A stretch of DNA of 64,000 nt from Bettongia penicillata ogilbyi (GCA_023548195.1 JAJHZJ010000311.1:5406687-5470686), one strand, 5' to 3'. Positions 11,701 to 21,254 are shown, counted from the stretch's first letter. Made by a program: numbers and translations. The notes: generated by a model from the sequence alone, not told the origin.

Positions 11701-14700
11701 TTGATGTGGGTCAGTTATTTTTTAGTTATATCTGACACTTTTCAAACCCATTTGGGATTTTCTTGGCAAAGATACTGGAGTGGTTTGCCATTTTCTTCTC
11801 TGGTAGATGAAGGTAAACAGGGGTAAGTGACTTATCCAGGGTCACACAGCTAGGAAGTGTCTGAGACCATATTTGAACTCAGATCTCTAGGCCCAGCACT
11901 CTATGCATGGCACCTTATAGTTTCTCCCTGTTTTCCAGCAGTCTCCTTTTTCCTGTATTAGTCAGGGAGCCCCCTACTGGCAGGACCTCGTATCTCCTTC
12001 CAATGTTCTGCGGGAGGCTCTGCCAACTCAGGGAACTTAACACTCACAAAATTTCAGAGCTGGAAGGGAGTTATGAGGCCATGTAGGCCAACCCCTAGGT
12101 GAATAATAACTCCTACTAAAACACACCTAACAAGCAGTCATCCAGCTTTAACTAAAGAACTCAGGCAATGGGGAGCTCACTACCTTCCAAGGTGGTATAT
12201 GACACCTTTTTCTAAATCTTCTATGCAACCTGCACCCTAATGGGCGTAGTTTTGCCTCTGGGGCCAAACAAAGCAAGTCTGACTCCTCTTTCTATGATGA
12301 TCTTTGAAGACTGCTGTTACCTGCCCTTCTCTTCTCCAAATGAAACATCTCTGATTCCTCTTGTGACAGGCTAAATTAATCTATCAGCCTGGATTGGTTT
12401 GGGAAAGTTTGCACAATAAACCAACCTTACTGGACCTGCCCTTTCAGTGCTGGACATGGAGAACAGACCTTTAGAGACCTTGTCCTAGAAGTCTGGGGCT
12501 ACACGCGTGTTCCACTCATGGAAAACAGCAGTCAAACATCTGGCATATGATTTCTGGACTGTGCAAATGGTCTCTAGATCATGGGTTCTTAGCTTGGAGT
12601 CCATAAACTTTCAAAAAATATGTACTTTGATAACTATTTCAATATAATTAATTTCCTTTGCAACCCTACAAATTCTATTTTATGTATTAAATATTATTCT
12701 AAGAAGGGGTCCATAGACTTCCTCAGACTTGCGAGGGGGTCCATGGCACAAACAAAATTAAGAAATCCTGGTGTTGATCATTACAAGTTTGTTTGGATAT
12801 CCCTTTCACCTCTAATATTTATGATGTAATGCAGTATCACATGCAGTTTCTTTTTATTTATTGTAAATTTTTAAATTTTAAACCTAAATATGAAATGAGA
12901 AAAGAAACCAAAAGCATTGCCATGTACATAGCAGACCATGAGAGGATGCAATATAAAAAACAGTTTCCATTTCAAGAAAACCCATATAATAAATATTACA
13001 TATTGTTTTCAAAGCTGTGTAGCTTTGCTTTCTTGTTGGTTTCTTTTCATTCTCTGCTGTGCACTTTATACTTTACGTTTTTTCTCCTTTCTCCCCACCC
13101 CACCCTAAAGAAGGCTACAGTTAAGCATGAATATATATATATATACACACACACATACATATACATAGATGTCTATAAACACATACATATATACTCACAC
13201 ACACATATATACATTGTTGGTTATTTCCTCTCATCATCTGTTTCTTTGAAAGTGGATAGCATAAGTCCAAGTTTTTCTGTGTTTTTCTAAATCAACCAGC
13301 TTGTCACTTCCTAATACTCCAATCCAGTCACATCCTGAGAGATTGTCTATGAGGGTTCCCCCCCCATAATTTTCTGCATTCCTTCTACTCTTGGCTATAT
13401 AGGTTTTATTTATACAAGAACATTTTAATTAAAAAAATCGAAATTACTCTTTTTACACTTCAACAATGCTCTTACCTATAGTTTAAGATCTGATATTGCT
13501 GAATCTACTTCCTTTACATCTTTTTGTACTGGTTTCTTTGAAGTTTCTGAATTTTTGTTCGCCCAAATTCTGTCTCTTGAAAAATCAATGTCCCCTGTCC
13601 TTTCGGGTTTCAGTTTTAGTTTCCCTCTGAGAAAAGAAGACTATTTTGTCTGTTATCTTCCCCTCTGATAATTAATCCCGTCTCTCTGTCTTGATCACTT
13701 TACAATGTCTTTCCCTTAGAGTCTCTAGAAGAATATTTGAATCTCTCTCTGAATCTTTGACTTTAGGGACTGCTGGAAGGTGCCTCGGAAACCCTCTTAG
13801 TCTAGTTCCTTTATTTTACAGATGAAGAAACTGAAGCCCAACAGGTTAGGTGATTTGCCAAAGTATAAGAGGCAGAATTTGAATTTCTCTGTCCTCTGAC
13901 TCCAGAACAAGAGTTTTTCCCAATGTGACTCCATGGCTTTCATATCTCAGCAGCCCTCTGACAACAGCCTTCTCTGATTATCTATCTGGGTGCCTCTGTC
14001 TCCCTTGTAATATTGTCTGTCTTCCTCTTTTACTCTTTTTAGACAGGGGCCTTCAGCCCCTGTCTCTGATTCTTTCTGACATAGTTTTTGATTCCCCCAG
14101 TCTTTGTGACTACAAAATGCTAAAACATCAGGATGAAAACTGATCCAAAACATCTTGTCAATATGTAAGATTGGGGACCTAATATTGAACCTGATATTTG
14201 GCCAGGGAATAAACTGACAGCACCTAGGAATGTTAGCTGGGGAAAGGGAAGGTAGTAACATTTTGGAACAAAATAAAATACACAAAATCTATTTTCACAA
14301 AGATAAGTGCTAAACAAAGTAAGTATCTTGATACACATGTTTCCAGTTAGAGAGGAAAGTGTCATGGACATTGCACGCAAGGGTGTATCAGAACAGTTTA
14401 GGAAATGATGATCTGGGTAAGCAACTGAATTTGGTTGGTATGTGGAAATAATCTGCCTTTGCTCATTCTAAATTTTACATTCTCTTTTCTTCTCTTCAGG
14501 GTTTACTAGTCCAAGTTGGAGAAACTCTTAGGGGTAGGGGAGTGACTGTGTGTTGGGGAAGGTACAGGCCAACTAGGGCCAAGGCATTGTACTGAGGCAA
14601 TAGTAGGGGGATAGGTAATTATGAAGAGGTTGGGTCTTACTGGAGGTAAACTGGGAGAGGGGAAGAGGACTCAAGGTCACCTGTGTGTGGGGGAACCTGG

Positions 14701-15256
14701 ATGAGAAAAGCAGGGCTGAACGGACAAGAGTTGAATGGGGTGGGGGAGGCAAAAATGGATGGGAGTGAACTGAGTGGGGGCAAAGAGGATCTAAGGCCCT
14801 AGACAGTGTTAAAGTTACTGAATTCAATCTGAGTCACGCAAATTCCATGTAAGGCACATAAGCAAATCTGTTGAGACTTGAAAGCCTAAGCAGAACTGTA
14901 GTCAAGGTTGGATATGCGAGTCGAGTGGAGAGGAAAAGAGGGCATTTTCCTCTACCTGCCATCTCAAACCAACCTTCACCTTTCCCGGTTCCTCTTGGGA
15001 TGAAGGAGTAAGGATGCCGGGAGCAAGGTCCCATTGGATTTCTCGAAGCTGCCCAGAGAGTTCTCTGGATGGGAAGGAAGCCTTCAAATTCTGGGGTGAG
15101 TGTGAACTCCGGCTTCCCCGGGGGTGGGAGCGAGGGCTCGGGGAGGGGAGAAGAGCGCTGTCCAAGGAGGCGCGCTGGGCCAGCCTTACCCGAGATCTGG
15201 AGGCAGGAGAGGAGGAAGAGTGAAGCCGTCCACGCTCCCCGCCACGGCAGCATCAT
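1809..15256 (-). CDS. IL10RA: Interleukin-10 receptor subunit alpha, complete coding region in seven exons
   Basis: Ligand-binding chain of the IL-10 receptor, a class II cytokine receptor at the plasma membrane that signals through JAK1 and STAT3. Joining 15256-15190, 9440-9320, 7630-7452, 7165-6996, 6404-6251, 4524-4406 and 2729-1809 gives 1,731 nt, about 576 residues; the human protein has 578. Seen in the translation: signal peptide (1-22), two fibronectin-III-like domains (about 24-225) with several N-glycosylation sequons, one membrane segment (about 234-256), and a long serine-rich tail. The tail carries two GYLxQ STAT3 docking motifs (Tyr452 GYLQQ, Tyr495 GYLKQ), a DSGFSS phosphodegron-like motif (319-324), an EPTEEWSLL block, and the conserved C-terminus around TLPLISSL. 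All junctions fit GT-AG except the intron 1 acceptor, which reads TG. No stop or frameshift occurs inside any exon. Divergence from human lies mainly in the tail. The identification is secure; expression and splicing are inferred. Confidence 0.96.
2881..3066 (+). mobile_element. CORE-SINE in IL10RA intron 6
   Basis: Shows CTGGAGTCAGAAAACCCAG, CAAATCACTTAGTTTCTC and TTTCCTCATCTGAAAAATGAG, the order found in marsupial CORE-SINEs, then ends in the GATGATCTCTAAGGGTCC variant. Confidence 0.7.
3635..3752 (+). mobile_element. L2 LINE 3' tail in IL10RA intron 6
   Basis: ACTCCTAGGGAACAGGGA, CCCCAGTGCCTGGCACACGG and TAGGCATTTAA match the L2 3' end in order. A degraded CORE-SINE remnant follows at about 3752-3845. 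Confidence 0.6.
4406..4524 (-). CDS. IL10RA: IL10RA exon 6: transmembrane segment and membrane-proximal JAK1-binding region
   Basis: The 119-nt exon has acceptor CTCTAG and donor GTAAGG. It encodes TVTTISTFITSFLTICLAVG, then YLSIRLY as the end of the single membrane span, then the basic stop-transfer stretch IRKPKKPPEVL (human VRRRKKLPSVL). The hydrophobic segment is about 23 residues. The membrane-proximal proline-containing stretch is where JAK1 binds in this family. Confidence 0.95.
4930..5160 (+). mobile_element. CORE-SINE in IL10RA intron 5
   Basis: Near full length: CTGGAGTCAGGAAGACATGA, GTTCAAATCCAGCCTCA, CCTCAGTTTCCTCATCTG, then GTAAAGTGCTTTGCAGACC. The GTTCAAATCC box is the tRNA-derived B-box. 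Confidence 0.8.
5225..5962. mobile_element. Cluster of L2 tails and a CORE-SINE in IL10RA intron 5
   Basis: Three pieces lie in sequence: a plus-strand L2 tail (about 5255-5365, GCACCTCCCTGCGCTAGAG then CCTGGCACATAGG), a minus-strand L2 tail (about 5530-5680, with the GCCAGGCATTTTGCGAGGAG pattern), and a minus-strand CORE-SINE (5765-5962, ATTTTACAGATGGGGAAACT and TTTGAACTCCAGGCCTGG). Confidence 0.65.
6251..6404 (-). CDS. IL10RA: IL10RA exon 5: second half of the second fibronectin-III domain
   Basis: The 154-nt exon has acceptor TTTTAG and donor GTAAGT. It encodes the KIYHEKFNLPATKGELVCIKVKP block and the strongly conserved NKGMWSEKKCI motif (human SNKGMWSKEECI). The two cysteines expected of a class II receptor domain are present. 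It enters in phase 0 and leaves in phase 1. Confidence 0.96.
6996..7165 (-). CDS. IL10RA: IL10RA exon 4: first half of the second fibronectin-III domain
   Basis: The 170-nt exon has acceptor TTCCAG and donor GTAAGG. It encodes VILRIDQLKLQLSGSTILGEI, then a proline-containing loop, then NISYENIFRYYREYDLNITKEL. This corresponds to human LEIHNGFILGKI and YESIFSHFREYEIAIRK. It starts on a split Val codon and ends in phase 0. The sequons NIS and NIT are present. Confidence 0.96.
7452..7630 (-). CDS. IL10RA: IL10RA exon 3: rest of the first fibronectin-III domain
   Basis: The 179-nt exon runs from the acceptor CCCCAG to the donor GTACTT. It encodes RYGESWNPVPNCSRTL, a TLDL strand, YYARVRAIAG and SNWTRSDTR, which line up block by block with human IL10RA (RYGIESWNS, TLDL, RARVRAV, SNWTVTNTR). 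Two cysteines and the sequons NCS and NWT are visible. The phases on both sides join the neighbouring exons in frame. Confidence 0.96.
8068..8330 (-). mobile_element. L2 LINE 3' ends in IL10RA intron 2
   Basis: The plus strand reads ATAAACATTTATTAAGC, TATGTGCCAGGCACTGTGC and CCTGCCCTCAAGGAGCTCA, the antisense of an L2 3' end. A second short copy of the same pattern starts at about 8278. Confidence 0.7.
8635..9190. mobile_element. Three adjacent CORE-SINEs/MIRs in IL10RA intron 2
   Basis: One plus-strand copy (8648-8865, CTGGAGTCAGGAAGACCTGA and GTTCAAATCCAGCCTCC) is followed by two minus-strand MIR-like copies (about 8868-9000 and 9040-9190), each with the GAAACTGAGGC/GTCACACAG pattern. They fill most of intron 2 next to exon 2. 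Confidence 0.7.
9320..9440 (-). CDS. IL10RA: IL10RA exon 2: start of the first fibronectin-III domain
   Basis: The 121-nt exon begins with the codon remainder AG then ACA CAA CTG, and carries the hallmark strand FHHILHW of IL10RA domain 1, followed by two sequons (NQT, NIS) and YEVQYM. The donor GTAAGA follows at 9319. Length and phase (1 in, 2 out) match the human exon as I recall it. The odd point is the acceptor: after a good polypyrimidine tract the intron ends in TG (9442-9441), not AG. The first AG is the exon's own first two bases; using it would delete 2 nt and shift the frame. Confidence 0.9.
9655..10086. mobile_element. MIR (minus) and full-length CORE-SINE (plus) in IL10RA intron 1
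   Basis: The copy at 9861-10086 is close to full length: GGGCAGCTAGGTGGTAGAG head, CTGGAGTCAGGAAGACTC, AAGTCACTTAACCCTGTTTG, then GGAGAAGGAAATGGCAAACT and CCAAGAAAACCCCAAATGG. The 5' neighbour (9655-9850) is an older antisense MIR-like copy. Confidence 0.8.
10090..11309. other. Unique sequence in IL10RA intron 1
   Basis: No coding exon, RNA gene or recognisable repeat was seen. Short open frames on both strands lack any family signature, and no splice-flanked conserved block was found. Confidence 0.5.
11310..11510. mobile_element. hAT-type MITE, TTCTTAA family
   Basis: Bounded by GGGTTCTTAATATG and ATATTAAGAACCTCTG, an imperfect terminal inverted repeat. The interior has TTCATTTTATGCATTT and ATTCTAAGAAGAGG, shared with copies at 12585-12770, 23096-23330 and 41737-41955. 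Confidence 0.6.
11511..11925 (-). mobile_element. Two minus-strand CORE-SINEs in IL10RA intron 1
   Basis: The first (about 11511-11660) is an old MIR-like fragment. The second (11705-11925) is near full length: CATTTGGGATTTTCTTGGC, GGAGTGGTTTGCCATTTTCT, GGGTCACACAGCTAGGAAGT and TTTGAACTCAGATCTC. Confidence 0.78.
12045..12400 (-). mobile_element. L3/CR1-clade LINE 3' fragment (minus)
   Basis: Carries the CR1-like antisense order: AGAGCTGGAAGGGAG, ATCCAGCTTTAACTAAAG, GGGGAGCTCACTACCTTCC, TTTTGCCTCTGGGGCCAA, then a CTTCTCCAAATGAAACATC region. It is old and diverged. Confidence 0.6.
12585..12770. mobile_element. hAT-type MITE, TTCTTAA family
   Basis: GGGTTCTTAGCTTGGAGTCC at the left and AAATTAAGAAATCCTGG at the right form the inverted ends. 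The interior has ATTCTAAGAAGGGGTCCATA and GAGGGGGTCCATGGCAC. Confidence 0.65.
12790..13560 (-). mobile_element. L1 3'-region remnant with embedded (TA)n/(CA)n repeat
   Basis: The CCACCCTAAAGAAGGCTACA block followed by an AT/CA microsatellite (13128-13215) resembles the 3' region of marsupial L1 families read in antisense. The open frame across this region is repeat-derived and shows no protein family features. Confidence 0.4.
13561..14833. other. Mostly unique 5' part of IL10RA intron 1
   Basis: Apart from one minus-strand MIR-like copy (about 13770-13930, TTTATTTTACAGATGAAGAA), nothing recognisable. A purine-rich stretch at 14500-14780 is low complexity. No exon was found here. Confidence 0.5.
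15190..15256 (-). CDS. IL10RA: IL10RA exon 1, coding part: start codon and signal peptide
   Basis: Encodes a hydrophobic leader (MMLPWRGAW then TASLFLLSCLQ) and ends in phase 1 (last codon base G) before a GTAAGG donor at 15189-15184. Two ATG codons lie in tandem (15256-15254 and 15253-15251). The second aligns with the single human start, so the first adds one Met; both contexts have A at -3. The coding length of 67 nt equals my recollection of the human exon. The flanking DNA is CpG-rich, as expected at a first exon. Which ATG is used cannot be told from sequence. Confidence 0.9.
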
Positions 15257-15550
15257 CCTGGGGCTGACAGCATCGTCCGCGGAGCGCTCCCTGGGTGAGC
15301 TGCAGCCCCGCAGCCAGCCGAGACTCAGTGAAGCCTTTTCTTTTCTCGGCTCCGCTGAAACCGAGCGCGAGAGGGCTGACGTCTGTCCCGGAGGGCGTGG
15401 CCCTGCTCTGCGCTAGTCTCAGCCTCTGGGAGCTGCCCCGCCCGGGGAGGCTTCCCCGGCTCTGCGCTCCGCGAGCCTCCGCTGGACCACGCGCTGTCCG
15501 TTCCCACAGGCTGAGTCAGCGCTTTGCGCGGCCGGGATAATTCCGGGAGC
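15257..15550 (-). promoter_or_regulatory. CpG-rich IL10RA promoter and 5' UTR
   Basis: GC- and CpG-rich DNA immediately upstream of the IL10RA start, unlike the AT-rich surroundings. Visible candidate sites are a GC box (CCCCGCCCGGGG, 15436-15447), an AP-1/MAF-type TGAGTCAGC (15512-15520), a TGACGTC half CRE near 15378, an A-rich GAGAAAAGAAAAGG on the minus strand near 15340 that loosely resembles an ISRE, and a kB-like near-palindrome around 15532-15547. No TATA box is obvious. The transcription start is not determined. Confidence 0.6.
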
Positions 15551-16425
15551 TTGACTTCTTAAAATTTTTATGTTTATGGGTATATGTTTACATCTTCTGG
15601 ATTCTAATGCCACCCCTCTCTCCTCCTTTTAGTGAAGAAATTTAAAAAAAAAAAGGAAGAGGAGAAAAAACATTCTGCAGCGATCAACATAGAAATATCG
15701 GATATTGTACTCAATGTTCCATACCGTGGACCTCCCCCTTACCCCACTCCCCACAAAGGAAGGGGATGGAAGGGGGCAGGGCGGATGCACGGGTGTCTTA
15801 TCAGATCTCTTTATACTTTCGCAGCATTTAACCAAAGCCCAGACTTCAGAAGACTCAATCCTCCCACTTTTGGGTTTGGTGAAGAGGTTGCTAAGGGTAG
15901 GTGAGGGAGCTGGCATTTGGTCAATAGAGACACCCGGGCTTTTCCTGCAGAACTGATTGTCTTGAGGAAGCTCTGGACCCCAGAGCCTAACCCTACCCTG
16001 TCTCTCTCCAGTCTCATTTGTTTCCCCTCAGCAGAAAAAAAGTTATAGACAGATCTTTTTGCTCATAATGGGGTAGGGGATGGTGTTAATAGTATAACCG
16101 TGAGGTTCAAATGAGATAACAATTCTAAAGTGCTTAGCACAACGCCTGGCTTTTAATAAATGCCAATTTCATGACCTCCCTCTCCCCTTTCCTAAAAGAA
16201 TTGGAGCAGGGCAGACAAAATTTTCTTGTTTAGTAATGGGGTTTTAGATTGTATTTATGGTACAGTATAATATAGTACATTATAGTATATTATAATATAG
16301 TAATATCTTATATAATATATGTATATAATATTTGCATATGATAATATACTATATAATATACATATATTATGTCGCTAATATAGAGCTATATATAATAGAT
16401 ATAGCTAATAATATAGTACATTTAA
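15551..16425. other. Unique sequence upstream of the IL10RA promoter, ending in an AT-rich tract
   Basis: No gene was seen. A small plus-strand SINE/L2 remnant is at about 16085-16165. From 16255 to 16425 the DNA is an impure (TA)n-type tract with repeated TATAATA and TATAGTA units. Confidence 0.5.
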
Positions 16426-16429
16426 GAGC

Positions 16430-17041
16430 TTTAAAATTTTTTTCCAGTTACACGTGAAAACAATTTTATCATGTTTTTTAAAATTGAGTTGAAAATTCTC
16501 TCCTTTCTTCCCCCCATTGAAAAGGCAAGAAATTTGATACAGGTTACATGTGCAGTTAGGCAAAACAGATTTCCATATTAGTCATGTTGTGAAAGAAAAC
16601 ACAGACCTATCCCCCTTGCCCTCTCCGAAAAACCCAAGAAAAATTTTTTAAAAAGTGTGCTTCAATACGTATTCAGACTCTATTAGTTCTTTTTCTGGAG
16701 GTAGCATTTTTCATCATGAATCCTTTAGAATTGTCTTGGATCCCAGTATTGCTGAGAATATCTAAGTCATTTGCAATTGATAGCTGGACAATATTGCTGT
16801 TTCTATGTCAGTGTCCTGGTTCCATTCACTTAACTTTGCCTCAGTTCATGTAAGTCTTTCCAGGTTTTTCTGAAAGAATCCTGCTCAGTCCTTCCTTATA
16901 ACACGATAGTATTCCATCACAATCATATACCACATGTTCAGTCATTCCCTCTCAGCATCCCCTCAATTTTCAATTCGTTGCCACCAAAAAAAGGAGCTGC
17001 TGATACGTGTTACACATATATCCGTTTCTTTTTTTTTTTTT
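16430..17041 (-). mobile_element. L1 LINE 3' end (minus)
   Basis: The plus strand reads the antisense of a marsupial L1 3' end: TTTCCAGTTACACGTGAAAA, TTAGTCATGTTGTGAAAGAA, TCAGTTCATGTAAGTCTTTC and AGTATTCCATCACAATCATA. The last two encode, on the minus strand, the C-terminal ORF2-like residues VMEYYRVIR. Truncated at its 5' side. Confidence 0.8.
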
Positions 17042-17954
17042 AAAAGAACAATGTTTTTATAGATTTTTGCCATATCAGGTGTTTATAATTCCCAAGCTTT
17101 GTGGAAAGAAAAGCTCTCAAAATATAGATCTAACCAAGGACATCAAATTGTGAGAGATATATCATCACATAATCATCACCACTGGATAATTGTTGCACCC
17201 TATTTTTTCAGTTCAAAAATTGGTTTATACCTTACATTGTGTAATTATATCATAGTATAATTATGTTCATCATGCCAATTAATAAGAACAGCAATGTATT
17301 CACCAGTGGCATTTTTCTCTTGCACATTCGGAGTCTCAAACCTAGAGTTCTCAGCACATGCGTATTGTCAGTATTCAGTTTTGATGTATATTCATGACTA
17401 TTTCGTGTATCCTAATGTTCCACCAAAGATAGTTTAGTAATAGATGATTATTAAGTAATGCTAGCACAATATTTTTTTAAAAACTTCACATAATGGTCAC
17501 ACCCCATTTTTTTTTTTTTGCAAAAAGACATTTGGCATAAAATCTGCAACAATTAAGCAGGGAAATACAATAGGAAGAGGTGCAGCTTCTTTCCTGTTGT
17601 TCTGTCACCTACTGAAGTTGTAGCAAGAATGTTTTCAATAAGACTATAGAAGATGAGCTTACATCCTTTTATTCATTCCAAAAGTAGTTTTTTAGCCTTC
17701 TGTTGTACAGTTTGGAGAACACTAAATATAAAGCAAAAAAAAAGTGGTAGATTAGCTACTTGTCTCAGGAATTTCTCTCTGAATTCCATTGACATACTTG
17801 AGAATGAGGTAATAATGAGATGAAAGTAGCCGACATTTTTGTAGCAAATTTACAAAACACTTTACATATGTTATCTCATTTGGCCCTTATAGTAAACCTA
17901 TGAAGAAGATAACATAATTAACTGTAGAGACCCACATATTTCCTATTAAACACT
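17042..17954 (-). other. Unassigned sequence with two poly(T)-anchored blocks
   Basis: Two runs of T (17029-17041 and 17506-17519) each precede a few hundred bases with no open frame and no repeat signature I know. Read on the minus strand, each block looks like transcript-derived sequence ending in poly(A), so old processed-RNA insertions are possible. A minus-strand MIR-like piece is at about 17815-17935. Confidence 0.3.
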
Positions 17955-18265
17955 TTCACATTAGTCATGTTGTATAGAATTATAACAAATGAGAGAAGCC
18001 ATGAAAAAGAAAACAAAACAAAACAAAAAAGGAAATAATCTGCCTCACTCTATATTCCAACTCCATAGTTCTTTCTCTGGATGTGGATGGCATTTTCCAA
18101 CATGAGCCCTTAGGAATTGTTTTAAGTCCTTGTATTGCTAAGAAGGGCAAATCTAGCAGAATCAGTCATCACACACTGTGGCTGTTACTGTGTACAGCGT
18201 TCTCCTGGTTCTGCTCACTTCACTCAACATCAGTTCATATAAGTCTTTCCAGGTTTAATAATTTA
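17955..18265 (-). mobile_element. L1 LINE 3' fragment (minus)
   Basis: TTAGTCATGTTGTATAGAAT, TTCTTTCTCTGGATGTGGAT, GTTCTCCTGGTTCTGCTCAC and AGTCTTTCCAGG follow in the order seen in the better L1 copies at 16430 and 27055. Confidence 0.7.
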
Positions 18266-18599
18266 AAAAATAATAATAAATCCCATGTATATGACCATAC
18301 ATCTGCAAGGATGAATCATGGTATACATATGTGTATATATGAGGTAAAGGGTTAGTCTTACCCGAAGAAAGAATCATTAGTAATTTATTAATTCCTTGGC
18401 TGATATTTACTATGTGACCTTCTACCTCCTCTGAGCCTTGGGGTTCTAATGTCAGTTTTCCTAGGAAAGCCTCACAGAGCATCCATGAGGATCAGATAAG
18501 ATAGAATGTATGAAAAGGATAAGAGTTGGAAGTGGACCTGTGATTTTATTGGCATGGGATTTTCTGGTTACTCTTGGAAGCTTCCCCTATCAATGCACG

Positions 18600-19205
18600 A
18601 TGACACCAGAGTTCTAGAGATAGAAGGAATCTCAGAAGGCCCATTTTACAGATGAGGAAACTGAGTCCAAGAGATAAAGTACCCAACATCTTACCACTAG
18701 CAAGTGTACAATTAGCCTATATGTAAAGCACTATATAAATATGAGTTTCTTTCTTTTGTTTTGTTTTGGTATATGTGATTTTATTAGTGTGTTTGAAAAT
18801 CTCCTTCCACTGAAGTAGTTTCTTGGTTGCCTCGAGGCACTGAGAGGTTAAGTGATTTGCCCAGGGTCAGGTAATTAGTATGTGTTAGAGGCCAGGCTTG
18901 AGCCCAGGTATTTCTGTCTCCAGGCACTGCCACTTCTCTGCTGTGCCTCACAGACTTTCGCATGCAAGTGGTCATAATAGTGGTAGTTTATTGTTGGTGT
19001 AATGGATAAAGGGCTAACCTAAGTGTCTGGCTTTGGAGTCTGATGGTCCTGGCTTAAAATCCCACCTCTGACTGTTACTACCTATGTCAGTGACTTTGGG
19101 CAAGTCACTTAACCCTTCTGGGCCACAGTTTCCTCATCTATAAAATTAGGGGGTTGGTTGAGATGAACTCTGAAGCCACTTCCAGCTGTAAGTCTATAAT
19201 ACTAT
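18600..19205. mobile_element. CORE-SINE/MIR cluster
   Basis: Two minus-strand MIR-like copies (about 18600-18740 and 18830-18960) and one plus-strand CORE-SINE (18990-19205). The last has GTAATGGATAAAGGGC, AAGTCACTTAACCCTTCTGG, TTTCCTCATCTATAAAAT and a CCACTTCCAGCTGTAAGTCT ending. Confidence 0.65.
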
Positions 19206-21254
19206 GGCCTTAGACAAATCATTTTCCCTTAATGATCTTTCATTTCCTCACCAGTGAAATGAAGGGATTTGGACAAGATAGACCCTTTCAGCTATCAGAC
19301 CTGCTAGGAGTGAGCCTTTGGTCAATTTTTGATGCAGTTCGAGCTTGGTGAGTTGAGGATCTGGCATTTTCTGGGAAATTCCTTTATGACTAGACCAAAG
19401 AACATATCCTCTGTTAGCTAGTGTATGGGAAAGCCCAGGACCACTGGTGAGATCTGATCAGATGGGAAATAAAACTTGAGGAATGAGCGACTGAAGGCTT
19501 TGCTGACTTCTAACCCAGATATCTCCTCATTCTAATTATTTATTGTCAGTGTCCTTTCTGTGATTCTAGGAATGTCATCCAATAGCCTGTCCCTGTTCCT
19601 TGTCCTCTGAAGCACGCACACTGGTATATGGTACACACATGATGTGGCAGATGACTGAGATTAGTATGTCTGGGAAACCTGGCCTTTCCATGGTTCCACC
19701 CAATCTAGGGAGAATCAAGATTCAGGTGAGCTATGAAGAGGGATGGGAAGCGTCTCAGGGCTAAAAAACAGGTACTAGGTTTAAAGGATAAGGTCAGAGC
19801 CAAGAATGAGCAGAGAGAATTACTAATATTCATACAGTGTTTCAAAGTTTGCAGTGTTATGTATAAACTCTCCACACTCACAATAACCCTGAAAGACAGG
19901 CACTACAGGTATTATCTCTATTTTACAGTAAAAGAAACTGAGTTTCAGAGTGACCAGCTCAAGGTGACTAGAGTGACTGGTTACTCAGTCTCAGTGATGG
20001 GATTTGAAACTAGGTCTTCCTGTCTCCACATCTGTTAAGTTTCTGTCAAGATCACCTTGCCGAGACCACCTCTCTCTTCTTCCTATTAGAAGACATCCTG
20101 TTTTCCACAGTTAAGGCCTATAAAGGTTGGCATACCAATAATCCTTTGTGTCTCACCCTCTGGATGATCTCAGCCACAGTAAAATCCCAGAATTGTTTTA
20201 CACCAGCACCAGGTGGTCTCTAAGCTCAGACAAGCACCTATAGTGCCTGTGTGTTGTTCATGAAGTCCTGCTATGAATCAAACTTGTCTCATTGTTTCTG
20301 TCCCCAAACCCCGCACTGTCAGGATTACAGCTCACTGTGTGGCCACTGGTAATAGTATTGAGATCTGTCCACACTAAAGTGGGTCTCCTATTAGGGGGTG
20401 CCCTCATACATATGTGCCTAGTTTTCTTCCTCCAATAGAATTAAGAAAGCTTTTTGCTTATAACCGCTGTTAGCTCTTTAGTTTTATTTTATCTTTAGAG
20501 TTAACTATGTTTTGACAATCTGTGCAAGCTCTCTGGGGTTTTTCTTTTAGGGTTAACAGCAGCTGGCAGAGCTGCTATGGTTCTTTGGTGAGTTGGTCTG
20601 AGTTGACATTTCTCATGGTGTTAAACTTCCTCTCAGAATTGGAGCTAGAAAGAAGTCAACTGGGTTGTACTCTCTGGGCGTCTCTTCTATCAGCATCTGA
20701 GATTTTTTGAGTCAAGTTGTGGGTTATTTTTTTTTCTTTGTCTTGGCCCTTGGGAGCGGTCGCCCCCACTGAGTGTCAGGGGAGGAGAGAAGATCTGGAA
20801 GAGGCAGGAAGCTGATGTGAGAATGTGGCAATAAACAAGGCTGTTTCTGTTCTTGGGCCAGCTAGCTGAGGAAGTTCCAGCCCCTTATGATTGATGTGTC
20901 ATAGTTACAAATAAATCCCATCGAGACAGCCAAAGACTGGGAGTAACAAAAGAGGTAAAGGAAGAGACTGTAAATACTTCACAACCTTATGACTAATTGG
21001 ATTTAGGAAGAGAAGGAAGGACCATCCCGCTTAGGACACAGCTGCTCCCACCCTCCCTGAAAAGGTACTGACCACCTTATAGCCCTCAAGACTGTCTGGG
21101 AGATATGAATATGAGATAGGGGCATCCCTTTACCCACATTTGAATTATCTACCTGAGTATAATACATAAGGAGATTGATTGTCCAATTGCCACTCCCCGG
21201 CTTCCCCAGGCACAAAAGCTAAGAAGGGAGTGAGAAGGAATGAGCATGGGTTTA
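19206..21254. other. Largely unique intergenic sequence
   Basis: No gene recognised. Contains one minus-strand MIR-like element (about 19815-20035, ATTATCTCTATTTTACAG and GGGATTTGAAACTAGGTCTT). The rest shows no repeat or coding signature. Confidence 0.45.

Noticed and set aside
12793..13290. 165-codon plus-strand open frame
   Set aside because: It runs through an AT/CA microsatellite and an L1-like region. Composition explains it and no domain is visible.
14834..15189. Extension of the IL10RA exon 1 reading frame into intron 1 as coding
   Set aside because: The frame past the GTAAGG donor has no similarity to the receptor, and exon 2 supplies the expected domain.
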